64,000 bases of DNA from positions 3,038,001 to 3,102,000 of the forward strand of contig OZ242367.1 in the NCBI GenBank assembly GCA_965209015.1, read 5' to 3'. Position 1 is the first letter of the stretch. Every line of letters starts with the position of its first letter. The notes below the pieces were generated by a model. That model worked only from the letters and a program-made list of their open reading frames with translations, was not told where the DNA came from and made no database searches. This document shows, in pieces, positions 9,250 to 18,291 of the stretch. This DNA is from Bin80 sp965209015. GTDB taxonomy: Bacteria > Bacteroidota > Rhodothermia > Rhodothermales > Bin80. A program made the translations under genes and the position numbers.

Positions 9250-12200
9250 CTATTTGAACTTGTTTTTGAGTTGCAGGCGGATCAGATACTGGAGTTGCAG
9301 AGGAGCATCTTGCTGCGTTTGCCCAGTTGTGCCGACAAAGAGTTGCACATTGGTCGGATGCTCATCTGCCCTTGCAAGGTTCCATCCCATCTCATACCTG
9401 CGCTGCTGTCCCCATCCGCTGAAGCTAACTTCTGGTTTCAGGGTTAGTGCCTTGGAGAACAGGGCAAACCCGTAGCCTGCCTGCACTCGCAGATCTCCCG
9501 CTTGATGGGTTGCATATTGTGGCTGGATCGTTTCAGTTCGTAGCAACCGCTCTGTACTACCGAGGACATCTGCCCCAATAGTGTGCTCCATTCGGATTTG
9601 GAATCCCTCGTTGGAGTGGGGCCGAGAATCCCAAGTCACCGCTCCAGCAAGCCCCTGCTCCTGAAGTCCGCTGTCTTGGTGCGTCAGTATTGCACGCGTG
9701 CTCACCTCCATGCTCAGACCACTCGCTGGCGCCGAAAGTATGAATCCGACCTGCATGTCTACCCCGAATCCTGTCTCTGCATCGCCGCCATCATGACGGA
9801 GGGCCAACTCCGCTGCTGGCTCTATCGTAGATCGTTTTCCCAAATGGATCCCCCGTATGGTTCCTTGCAATCCCAGCCGCAACCGAGATACCTGCGCCTG
9901 ATCTTCTGATAACTCTTCCGTCCCATTCGCTCCCATCTGTACCAGCAAAGCATCCGAACGAATCCCAAGCTCCAGTCCTCGCTTCGTCACCGTACGGATT
10001 CGCCCATAAATCCCCCCACCGACCATCCGCAGATCTATCGGGGCGGGAACCTGTTTCACAGTCATGGATCCACGACCATATCCGACCACGCCCCATGCCG
10101 TGATCCCCGAACTGAGCGCATAACATCCATTGGGGTATACTCCGGTCAGATAGGCGGAATGTGTACCTTCATCACTTGCCATTGCATACTCGCCCTCGGA
10201 GCGTGTATGGGCTACCAGTACGCCCAGTCCCCCTTTGTCTCTGATCCAGTCTGCCCCCAGCATTCCACTGGATATGCGTCCCTCCAGGTTCAAGGCCCCT
10301 TCCGAACCCTGAACGCGAGATACCGCTCCATGTCCCCAGAGAGAAACTCCACTTCCGTCCTGCATCCCATGCCGGAATGAACTGCCCTGCAATAGGCGCT
10401 CCCGCGTCAGCGTATGGCCAAGCCGGTACACCGGGTCGGTCGTTCCAAGGAGTAAAGCATGCCGGTCCGGCTTGACCTCTTGCACATGCACATAATTCGG
10501 CAACGAAGCCAATGTCAAGGGCTGCCCCGCCAGATAGACTTCATTGCGCCGGGACCGCTGTACACGCCCTTCACACTGCGTTGCCCGCAAGACCTGATCC
10601 GCCACCGTCCGTCCTAGACGTCCCATCCATGCCGTACGGATTCGACTCGTGTAGCGAACCTGTCGGGGAGGACTTTCCAACCTCTCCTCAAACCCTGCGT
10701 CGTCCACGAATGCAACCCGAACCCTAAGACTTGCCCCTGCATCGGTATCTACGGGGACATAGGTATCTCCCTCCCCAACCTGTTCACTCGGATGTCCTTC
10801 CTCTATGCGGAGCCACTGATAGCGATACCCATATCCCGTCTTCCCAGCCTGTGCACGGCGCAATCCATCTAGATCCTGAATCTCCTCCACTGAAACCCGA
10901 AGCACCTGTCCCACCTGCATGGAACCAATGATCTGGGGCCTTCCGGTTGCCACATCGTTCACCGGCGTTACGTCAATGGTCATCCTGGCGGCCAGTGGAC
11001 TCTCCAAAGTCCCATCGATAACCTTGAAGTCAAAGCTCGTATACGCCTGGCCATATGCATTGGCGACTGGCGTAAAGACAAGTTCTCCCGCCGAGATCTG
11101 GGCTACTAAGATCTGTGTCCCGGCGGGGAACCCGATTCCGCCCAATGTCAGTGTTCCCGCATCCGGATGTCGCTCAATCCGAACGGCTGCCAGTGGATCT
11201 CCCTCAGGATCGCTGTACCCAAAGTCGGATACACCAAACGGACACGGCGTATCCTCGTCTATGGTGACCCTAACATCTTGGGCCACAGGAAACGATTCAT
11301 CGTCATCGGTGATCGTAAGAGTCACATCTGCTGGATCCGTCACGCCTTGCGCATTCATCGCCATGCCTTGCACCTGTATGATCTTATTTGGCGCATCTAC
11401 TTCGTTGTCCACCGCCGTGATGGTCATGCGTCCCGTACTCTCCGTCTCGCCCGCTGCAATCGTCAGTGTTTGATTGTCGCTCAGTTGATAATCCGACTCC
11501 GTGGCAGGCGCGTCGGGAAACGTCGTCACTGCGATCGTCGTCCCCGCACTAGAAGGCCAGTTCAGTGTGGCCGTGACCGTCGTCCTCCCTCCATTTTCGC
11601 CAATCGTGGAAGGATCCAGCACCAGCGTGACGGCCGGGGCTTCTTCATCATCGGTGATCGTGAGTTCCACCTCTGCAGGATGTGTCATCCCTTGTGCATT
11701 GGTGACGATCCCCTGCACCTGCACCGTCTTGTCTGGTGCATCCACCTCATTATTGACCGCTGTGATGGTCACCAGCCCCGTACTCTCGGTGTCTCCTGCA
11801 GCAATGGTGAGGATCCTATTGGTACTCAACGTATAATCTGACTCAGTAGCAGGTGCGGTGGGGAACACTGAGATCGTGATCGTGGTCTCCTTGCTGGAAG
11901 CTCTGTCCTGAGTTACCGTAACGGTCGTGCTCTCTCCATTTTCTGCGATCGCGGCGGGATCCAGCAGCAGGGTCACCGCCGGTGCCGCTTCGTCATCGGT
12001 GATCGTCAGCTGCACTGTCGGCGGGCTGGTTACCCCCAACGAACTGGTGACTTTCCCTTGTACCTGTACCGTCTTGTCTGGCGCATCCGCCTCGTTATCC
12101 ACCGCTGTAATGGTCACGAGCCCCGTACTCTCTGTATCTCCTGCAGCAATGGTGAGGATCCGATTGGTACTCAACGTATAATCTGACTCAGTAGCCGGTG

Positions 12201-15200
12201 CGGTGGGAAAAACTGTGAACGTGATCATGGTCTCCTCGCTGGAAGCCCTGTCCTGAGTTGCCTTGACAGTCGTCATGCCTCCATTCTCCGCAATCGTAGG
12301 AGGATCCAGCTGTAACTTCACCTGTGGCATCTCCTCGTCATCGGTGATTGTAAGTTCCACCTCCGGCGGCCCTGTGATCCCCTGTGCATTCGTCGCGATC
12401 CCCTGAACCTGCACCGTCTTGTCTGGTGCATCCACTTCGTTATCAACCGCTGTAATGGTCACCAGCCCCGTACTCTCGATCTCTCCTGCTGCAATGATGA
12501 GCGTTGGGTTTGCGCTTATTTGATAATCCGACTCCGTGGCCGACTCATCGGGGAGGACCGTCACTTCAATGGTGGTCACCATCCCAGAGATCCGATTCAA
12601 AGATGCCGTGACCGTCGTCCTGCCTCCATTCTCCTCAATCTTAGAGGGATCCAGCATCAGCATGACGGTGGGAAGTACCTCGTCATCTGTGATCGTAAGC
12701 TCTACCGCTACCGGGCCTGTTACGTCCTGCGGATTCGTCGCAGTACCTTGCACCCGCAGTGTCTTGGCTGGTGCACTCACTTCGTTATCAATCGCTGTAA
12801 TGGTTACGAGCCCCGTACTTTCGGTCTCCCCTGCCGCAATGGTGAGCGTTGAGTTATCGCTGATTTGACAATCCGACTCGGTGGCTGGTGCGTTAGGAAG
12901 GACTGACACTGCGATCGAGGTTACGAAACTAGAGGGAGGATCCATGGTTGCGGTCACCGTTGTTTGACCCTCATTTTCTCCGATGGAGGCAGGAGTGAGG
13001 ATCAGCGATACTACCGGATTCACATCTTCGTCATCGGTAATGGTCAGAACAACATCTGTAGGCACGGTCACCCCCTGTGGGTTCGTGGCAACGGCCTGCA
13101 CCTGCACGGTCTTGTCCGGCGCATCCACGGTATTATCTACGGCAGTGATGGTCAGGTGCCCTGCACTCTCGGTGTCGCCTGCCGCAATGGTTAGGATCGT
13201 ATTCTGGCTCAGTATCAGGTCCGATGCCATCGCCGGCGGATTGGCAACCGCCGAGATCACGACTGTGGTCATGGCACTGGAAGGATGGTTGAGCATTGCC
13301 GTGACCGTGGTCCTACCTCCATTCTCGCTGATTATGGGAGGATCCAGCATGAGCGTCACCGTTGGGGGCAGTTCGTCATCGGTGATCGTCAGTTGCACTG
13401 GAGGCGGGCTGGTTACCCCCAATGAACTGGTAACTTCCCCTTGCACCTGCACCGTCTTGTCTGGTGCATCGGTTGTATTGTCCCTAGCCGTGATTGTCAC
13501 CACTTCCGAACTGCCCGTCTCCCCTGCTGCAATCGTCAGCGTGCGACTACTCAGCGTATAATCTGACTCCGTGGCAGGCGCTTCGGGAAACACGGCCACT
13601 TCAATCATAGTTATTTCACTGGAAGGACGGCTGAGGGTAGCTGTGATGGTGGTTTGTCCTCCATTTTCGCCAATTGAAGCTTGCGTGAGCATCAGGGCCA
13701 CTGTTGGCGTCAAATCGTCATCCAGGATTGTCAACTCTACATCTTCGGGCCCCGTCAGCCCTTGCGTATTTGTTGCGATGCCCTGTACAAACACAGTCTT
13801 GTTCAGCGCATTCATCGCATTATCCACGGCCGTGATCGTCACAAGTCCCGTACTCTCGGTCTCCCCAGCCGCAATCATGAGTAGCTCCCCCTCCTGCGTA
13901 TAATCTAACTCGGTTGATGGCGCGTCCGGTAGGGTGGTGATTGTGACCGTGGTCCCCTCACTTGAAGGACGATCCAGCGTTGCGGTGATCGTCGTAACTC
14001 CATTGTTTTCAGGAATGGAAGCAGGCAAGAGGGAGAGCGTTACTACAGGCTCCAGATCGTCATCCGTGATTGTGAGGTCCACTGCCTCCGGCCCGGCCAT
14101 GCCTTGAATATTCGTCGCGGTCCCCTGCACTTGTACGGTCTTATCAGGTGCATCCACTGCATTGTCCACTGCCGTGATCGTCACAAGTCCAGTACTGTTC
14201 GTCTCCCCGACCGCAATCGTCAATCTCAGGTTCCCGCTCAGTGCAAAGTCCGTCGCCACTGCTGGCGCGTCAGGGAGAGCCGAGATCAGGATCGTCGTTA
14301 CCGCACTGGAGGGACGATTCAGCACCCCAGTCACGGTTGTAATCCCCGCATTTTCTGTGATGGACGTGGGCTCGAGCGTCAGTGTCACCGTCGGTGCCTC
14401 CTCGTCATCCATGATCGTAAGCTCCACGCTCACTGGACTGGTGACCCCCTGCGCATTTGTCGCCGTGCCCTGCACCTGTACCGTCTTATCTGGAGCATCT
14501 ACCTCGTTATCCACCGCCGTGATCGTTACCAGCCCCGTGCTCTCGGTTGACCCCGCCGCGATGATGAGCGCCGGGTTCGGACTCATAGTATAATCCAAAT
14601 TTACCGCCGGTGCATCGGGAAGGGTGGTCAGCGTGACCGTGGTTTCCTCGCTGGAAGCCTGGTTCAGTCTCGCGGTCACCGTCGTCGTACCGGCATTTTC
14701 GCCGATGGAGACGGGCGAAAGAATCAGCGTCACGATCAGTTCCAAATCGTCATCGGTGATCACCAGTTCCACATCCGTCGGATCAATGATACCTTGGTTA
14801 TTTGAAGCTGTCCCTTGCACGGTCACGATTTTGTCGGGGGCAATCACATCATTATCCTCTGCCATAATCGTCACAGCCTCCGTGCTTTCGGTTGCGCCCG
14901 CTGCAATCGTGAGCGTGCTCCCACTCAGCGTATAGTCTGAATCAGTGGCTGGCGGGGTTGGATCCAGCGCGATCGTGACCGTGGTCTCCTGACTGGAGGG
15001 GTGGTTAAGGGTTGCCGCCACCGTGGAACTACCTGCGTTTTCGCCGATGGAGGCGGGCGAAAGATGGAGGGTTACCGTCGGCGTAGCATCATTGTCCGTG
15101 ATCATGAGACGGGTTCCGTTGACCGTCACATCCTCCACCATGCTGATTCCAGTGATCATCACGGTCTCATCCGGCTCATCTACAGCATCCGAAGTAGGCC

Positions 15201-16806
15201 TCAGCGTGAATGTCCCAGTGGCAGACTGGGTGTTCCCCAGAATGCTGATCGTAAAATCGGAGATCGCAGTAAAGTCCGTTCCTGAGGTCGCGGTACCCGA
15301 TCCCACAGAGACCGTCACCGGTGTGGCAGTCGCCTGAAGGACGTTTAATGTGCCCGTTACCGTTACTTCGGTGGCTTCATCCTCTTCCCCAATGGTACTG
15401 GGGTTCGTACTTAACGTGACCGAGAGGGCAGGACAAGCAGCAAGACTGGAAGGGGAAATACGGATACCCGCCCGAATAAATATTTTGGCAGGGACACAGG
15501 TGAGAGAGTTGTTATCAAGGAGGATCTCCTCCAAGCTGGTGAGTCCATCAAATAGATCTGGATGTAGACTCCTGAGAGAGTTGTTCTGAAGTTCAAGCCG
15601 ACTTAAGCTGGTGAGTCCATCAAATAGATCTGGATGTAGATGCGTGAGAGCGTTGTTATCAAGTTCAAGCCACTCTAAGCTGGTGAGTCCATTAAACAGA
15701 TCTTGGTGTAGATTCGTGAGAGCATTGGTATGAAGTTCAAGTCGCGTTAGGCTGGTGAGTCCATCAAATAGATCTTGGTGTAGATCCGTAAGAGTGTTGG
15801 TACGAAGCTGAAGCCGATTTAAGCTGGTGAGTCCATCAAACAGATCTTGATGTAAACTCGTGAGAGGGTTTTCCCCAAGGCCGAGAGTCTCCAAGTTGGT
15901 GAGTCCATCAAATAGATCTTCGTGTAGACTCGTGAGTGAATTGGCAAAAAGATTGAGGAGATCTAAGCTGGTGAGTCCATCAAACAGATCTTGAGGTAGA
16001 CTCGTGAGAGAATTGGTAGCAAGATTGAGGCTCGCTAAGCTGGTGAGTCCATTGAAATCACCTGACTTCAGTTCAGTAATACCCATCTCACTAAAACTTA
16101 AATAAGGAATATTTCTTAAATCGTTACTCGTGACCTCATCACAAAACTCAGTCCTCGTGATCTCATTCAAAATCAGGTCTCTCACGACCTCGGTCCGAGA
16201 ACAAATTCCGCCCCTCAAATTGAGCACTTTTAGATCCATAAAATCTACCACATTATTCCCCGCTGCATCCCGAAGCTTGGCACCCGACTCCGTTGGAGCC
16301 GTGTAGCTTAACTTCACAGTTCCCCTGTCAGATGCGATCACAGGACTGCTCAATGTGAGGGTTACTGTTTCTCCGCTGACGGTCGGGGTGCCGATGAGCG
16401 CTTGGTCTTCTTCGGATCCTCCACTGGGCGTTTTCTTGACCGTGAAAGCAGAATTAGTCAGACCGCTGACAGAAATCAATTCCTCACTAAAGATGACCAC
16501 CAGAGTAGTCTCGTGCACCGTTGCAGAAGAAACGGTAGGAGGTGTGGTATCCTGTGCCCATACCAAACTTGGAAAAAATGAGACTAGAATAAGGAACAGG
16601 CCAATGGGACAAAAATGTCTCCATTTTATTCGTGAATTCCTGCATGACTGAAAAACTCTGGTAATCCAAAATATTTGGAATCCTCGCTCAGATCTATCCT
16701 GTCCACTGACACGATCCCCAATAGATTTTACTGAGAGTACAAATGATGGCAAGAAGATTAGAACAAAAAGTAGGGGATATATACTTTGAAAATTTGATAA
16801 ATACAT
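9250..16806 (-). CDS. giant surface protein: SwmB-like, LRR, 12 Calx-beta-like repeats, autotransporter-like barrel
   Basis: The frame has 2518 codons. In order: hydrophobic N-terminus; a second signal-like segment (CPIGLFLILVSFF, ending SLVWAQ) near residues 63-83; a SwmB/Big-like domain (PPTVSSATV, VIFSEEL) to ~195; an LRR region with 24-residue repeats of the SLTxLxLxxNxLTxLHxDLFDGLT type, bounded by Cys-containing caps; 12 Calx-beta-like repeats of ~114 residues ending LTITDDE (~455-1840); a cadherin-like/Ig-like region (~1840-2130); and a ~380-residue C-terminal beta-barrel with GVSLWGHG and LRHDGGDAETGFGV, resembling autotransporter barrels. It is predicted to be anchored in the outer membrane with a long exposed stalk, and a role as adhesin or host/partner binder is inferred. 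The start is unsure: ATG 16806 leaves an odd double hydrophobic N-terminus, while ATG 16645 would need a one-base shift. The paralog lies at 21915-30116. Confidence 0.85.
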   Translation of the reverse strand: MYLSNFQSIYPLLFVLIFLPSFVLSVKSIGDRVSGQDRSERGFQIFWITRVFQSCRNSRIKWRHFCPIGLFLILVSFFPSLVWAQDTTPPTVSSATVHETTLVVIFSEELISVSGLTNSAFTVKKTPSGGSEEDQALIGTPTVSGETVTLTLSSPVIASDRGTVKLSYTAPTESGAKLRDAAGNNVVDFMDLKVLNLRGGICSRTEVVRDLILNEITRTEFCDEVTSNDLRNIPYLSFSEMGITELKSGDFNGLTSLASLNLATNSLTSLPQDLFDGLTSLDLLNLFANSLTSLHEDLFDGLTNLETLGLGENPLTSLHQDLFDGLTSLNRLQLRTNTLTDLHQDLFDGLTSLTRLELHTNALTNLHQDLFNGLTSLEWLELDNNALTHLHPDLFDGLTSLSRLELQNNSLRSLHPDLFDGLTSLEEILLDNNSLTCVPAKIFIRAGIRISPSSLAACPALSVTLSTNPSTIGEEDEATEVTVTGTLNVLQATATPVTVSVGSGTATSGTDFTAISDFTISILGNTQSATGTFTLRPTSDAVDEPDETVMITGISMVEDVTVNGTRLMITDNDATPTVTLHLSPASIGENAGSSTVAATLNHPSSQETTVTIALDPTPPATDSDYTLSGSTLTIAAGATESTEAVTIMAEDNDVIAPDKIVTVQGTASNNQGIIDPTDVELVITDDDLELIVTLILSPVSIGENAGTTTVTARLNQASSEETTVTLTTLPDAPAVNLDYTMSPNPALIIAAGSTESTGLVTITAVDNEVDAPDKTVQVQGTATNAQGVTSPVSVELTIMDDEEAPTVTLTLEPTSITENAGITTVTGVLNRPSSAVTTILISALPDAPAVATDFALSGNLRLTIAVGETNSTGLVTITAVDNAVDAPDKTVQVQGTATNIQGMAGPEAVDLTITDDDLEPVVTLSLLPASIPENNGVTTITATLDRPSSEGTTVTITTLPDAPSTELDYTQEGELLMIAAGETESTGLVTITAVDNAMNALNKTVFVQGIATNTQGLTGPEDVELTILDDDLTPTVALMLTQASIGENGGQTTITATLSRPSSEITMIEVAVFPEAPATESDYTLSSRTLTIAAGETGSSEVVTITARDNTTDAPDKTVQVQGEVTSSLGVTSPPPVQLTITDDELPPTVTLMLDPPIISENGGRTTVTAMLNHPSSAMTTVVISAVANPPAMASDLILSQNTILTIAAGDTESAGHLTITAVDNTVDAPDKTVQVQAVATNPQGVTVPTDVVLTITDDEDVNPVVSLILTPASIGENEGQTTVTATMDPPSSFVTSIAVSVLPNAPATESDCQISDNSTLTIAAGETESTGLVTITAIDNEVSAPAKTLRVQGTATNPQDVTGPVAVELTITDDEVLPTVMLMLDPSKIEENGGRTTVTASLNRISGMVTTIEVTVLPDESATESDYQISANPTLIIAAGEIESTGLVTITAVDNEVDAPDKTVQVQGIATNAQGITGPPEVELTITDDEEMPQVKLQLDPPTIAENGGMTTVKATQDRASSEETMITFTVFPTAPATESDYTLSTNRILTIAAGDTESTGLVTITAVDNEADAPDKTVQVQGKVTSSLGVTSPPTVQLTITDDEAAPAVTLLLDPAAIAENGESTTVTVTQDRASSKETTITISVFPTAPATESDYTLSTNRILTIAAGDTESTGLVTITAVNNEVDAPDKTVQVQGIVTNAQGMTHPAEVELTITDDEEAPAVTLVLDPSTIGENGGRTTVTATLNWPSSAGTTIAVTTFPDAPATESDYQLSDNQTLTIAAGETESTGRMTITAVDNEVDAPNKIIQVQGMAMNAQGVTDPADVTLTITDDDESFPVAQDVRVTIDEDTPCPFGVSDFGYSDPEGDPLAAVRIERHPDAGTLTLGGIGFPAGTQILVAQISAGELVFTPVANAYGQAYTSFDFKVIDGTLESPLAARMTIDVTPVNDVATGRPQIIGSMQVGQVLRVSVEEIQDLDGLRRAQAGKTGYGYRYQWLRIEEGHPSEQVGEGDTYVPVDTDAGASLRVRVAFVDDAGFEERLESPPRQVRYTSRIRTAWMGRLGRTVADQVLRATQCEGRVQRSRRNEVYLAGQPLTLASLPNYVHVQEVKPDRHALLLGTTDPVYRLGHTLTRERLLQGSSFRHGMQDGSGVSLWGHGAVSRVQGSEGALNLEGRISSGMLGADWIRDKGGLGVLVAHTRSEGEYAMASDEGTHSAYLTGVYPNGCYALSSGITAWGVVGYGRGSMTVKQVPAPIDLRMVGGGIYGRIRTVTKRGLELGIRSDALLVQMGANGTEELSEDQAQVSRLRLGLQGTIRGIHLGKRSTIEPAAELALRHDGGDAETGFGVDMQVGFILSAPASGLSMEVSTRAILTHQDSGLQEQGLAGAVTWDSRPHSNEGFQIRMEHTIGADVLGSTERLLRTETIQPQYATHQAGDLRVQAGYGFALFSKALTLKPEVSFSGWGQQRRYEMGWNLARADEHPTNVQLFVGTTGQTQQDAPLQLQYLIRLQLKNKFK
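11280..15430 (-). repeat. array of twelve ~342-bp repeats encoding Calx-beta-like domains
   Basis: Each unit encodes about 114 residues with recurring phrases: TLxLDPxxIxENGG, PATESDYTLS, LTIAAGETESTGLVTITAVDN, DAPDKTVQVQG and LTITDDE. Similarity varies along the array. The two adjacent units at roughly 11.7-12.3 kb are nearly identical over their central part (PATESDYTLSTNRILTIAAG and following), which suggests recent duplication. Confidence 0.8.
15520..16060 (-). repeat. 72-bp tandem DNA repeats encoding leucine-rich repeats
   Basis: About eight units of 72 bp, each containing variants of AGCTGGTGAGTCCATCAAA (plus strand) followed by an AGATCTTGGTGTAGA-like segment. They encode 24-residue LRRs ending DLFDGLT. 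Units 2-7 are very similar in DNA as well as protein, so copy number can change by slippage or unequal recombination. Confidence 0.85.
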
Positions 16807-17380
16807 CTGATCAATGTAATGGTCAATGGTTCGTGAACACTATTTATAAACAATAAACATCAAGACCTTCACAGGATTTATTCAGTAATTATACACAAAA
16901 TACTTTAATAATTCAATAATTATTCACTTTTCTCCTTAATTATTCCATTTTAATCATTTTTTGTAATTGTAATTTTGATGTGATTGAAAGCATTTTTAAT
17001 GGTTTTCCTTTCCCTTCTTTGGGATTACCCAAGCATGTTTATCCAGACCATGGAAGACGGATTTATCGCCTGCTACGGGTTCCACCTCGTCCATTATGTC
17101 CCCTTATCACACAAGTGAAATAGACAAATCTTCCGAGTCGGGAAAATCCTTCTCTATCAAAGAATTGGACTGGAGCTCTGCCACCGAATTGAAGTATTCC
17201 TTCACGGAAAGGATTTGTCTATCTGAATAAGCTGATAGGCGGTGGAGAATGCGGCAAGAAAATCGTGGCGAGGCGACTTGTCAGCAGGCCTTACCAGAGT
17301 TAAGATGCAAATTCTGAGCGAAGTGAACCACCCAAATGGACGACGTAGTTGTGCACCGTATGTTTACTAGACGGATTGCA
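16807..17380. other. AT-rich intergenic region upstream of the giant gene, with an inverted repeat
   Basis: Bases 16807-16990 are very AT-rich and probably hold the promoter of the giant gene, but no motif can be assigned. From 17000 to 17380 no intact gene is seen. ATAGACAAATC (17120-17130) and GATTTGTCTAT (17212-17222) form an 11-bp perfect inverted repeat enclosing 81 bases. This could be a short palindromic element or a mobile element remnant. Confidence 0.4.
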
Positions 17381-17690
17381 TCACGAGGTTGATTCGTTAT
17401 TCAATTCTTGATGTCCCTGCACTTTGCGCATGGACTCGCCAGTCAGTTCAATTTTGTGTGCGTTGTTCACCAGTCGATCTAAGATCGCATCTCCCAGTGT
17501 TGGGATCTTCCATGGTCTCATACTATTTTTCCAAGGGATACTGACTCGTCGCAATGGTAGATCGTACGGTATGGCGCTCATCAAGCAGTTCCGTAAGATC
17601 GCATTGCGAACGCGCATCAATCCGACGGAGTCCCCAGTCATCCAGCACCAATACATCTGTGCGCGCAAGCTGTTACAATTCGTTTAAATA
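17381..17690 (-). pseudogene. istB: IS21 helper ATPase (IstB) C-terminal fragment, decayed
   Basis: On the minus strand from ~17680 one frame reads LARTDVLVLDDWGLRRIDAR, then SQCDLTELLDERHTVRST and TSQYPLEK, followed by TAG where IstB has Trp. After a frameshift the second frame reads PTLGDAILDRLVNNAHKIEL and TGESMRKV. These are the Walker B and C-terminal segments of IstB, the AAA+ ATPase that partners the IstA transposase of IS21 elements. The N-terminal ~150 residues including Walker A are absent, and no istA is next to it. It is a dead remnant of an IS21-type insertion in the island between the giant genes. Confidence 0.85.
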
Positions 17691-17750
17691 GGTTCTTTCC
17701 TCGCGGCAGTTTGTAGGGTTTCCAGCAGTCAGGATCTCCACTGGATTCCA

Positions 17751-18049
17751 AATATTTGGCTGGGTGTGAGCATTAAAACAGATCGATGGAATTACTGACT
17801 GGGCGCACCGAAACAGACAGGTGTCTGGGTAAAATTCCTGTCGCTCGAGCCACTACTGGGACCTTTAACGGGTCTTAACCTGAAAGGAATTAACTGGGTA
17901 ATTGTTGGAGGCGAGTCTGGACTGGGTGTGAGAAATGCGCGAGAACTGCCTGCGAAGCAAAATCGGTTTGCTCTTCAAGCAGCGGGGTGGCACTGTCAAG
18001 AAGTGAACAGGCAGAATTCTTGACGGGCGCACTTGGGATGAGATGCCAA
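17751..18049 (+). pseudogene. DUF5131 (phage Gp37/Gp68 family) gene remnant
   Basis: The plus strand reads NIWLGVSIKTDRWNY then a stop; after a shift, VWVKFLSLEPLLGPLTGLNL and KGINWVIVGGESG; and after further shifts GLLFKQRGG and GRILDGRTWDEMP. These match, in order, the conserved segments of DUF5131 proteins (NVWLGVSVE, FLSxEPLLGP, WVIVGGESG, FFFKQWGG, LDGRTWDEMP). Only the C-terminal part remains, with stops and at least two frameshifts. Intact members are common on phage and mobile DNA; the function is poorly known. It lies next to the IstB relic but on the opposite strand, so this stretch has collected foreign DNA. Confidence 0.8.
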
Positions 18050-18291
18050 AAATATTGAAAACTAGTGTTTCAACCTTATAAAATATCAGGACATCTCAAT
18101 CTTGAAGCCCTTTCCGTTTTATAGACACGGACTATTGCTGCAGTGATCTTGATAAACAACGAGACGAGGGAGTAACCGCTTACAGCCCGTGCTTGGTATT
18201 CAAGCCAAAACCTGACCAATCAACTCATTCTTCACTTGGAACAGGGAATATAGGCGGACAGTCAGGAACTACACGCTGATACTATTCCTAT
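18050..18291. other. short intergenic region, no gene seen
   Basis: This lies between the DUF5131 remnant and the 3' end of nrdJ. No coding frame, tRNA or clear hairpin-plus-T-run terminator could be recognised here. Confidence 0.4.

Noticed and set aside
10919..14935. Many long plus-strand open frames inside the first giant gene
   Set aside because: They mirror the repeated codons of the minus-strand Calx-beta array; their translations are Ser/Thr/Val-rich repeats with no start context or family match.
15520..16060. CRISPR-like regular repeats
   Set aside because: The period is 72 bp, the spacers are not unique, and the whole stretch is in frame encoding LRRs.
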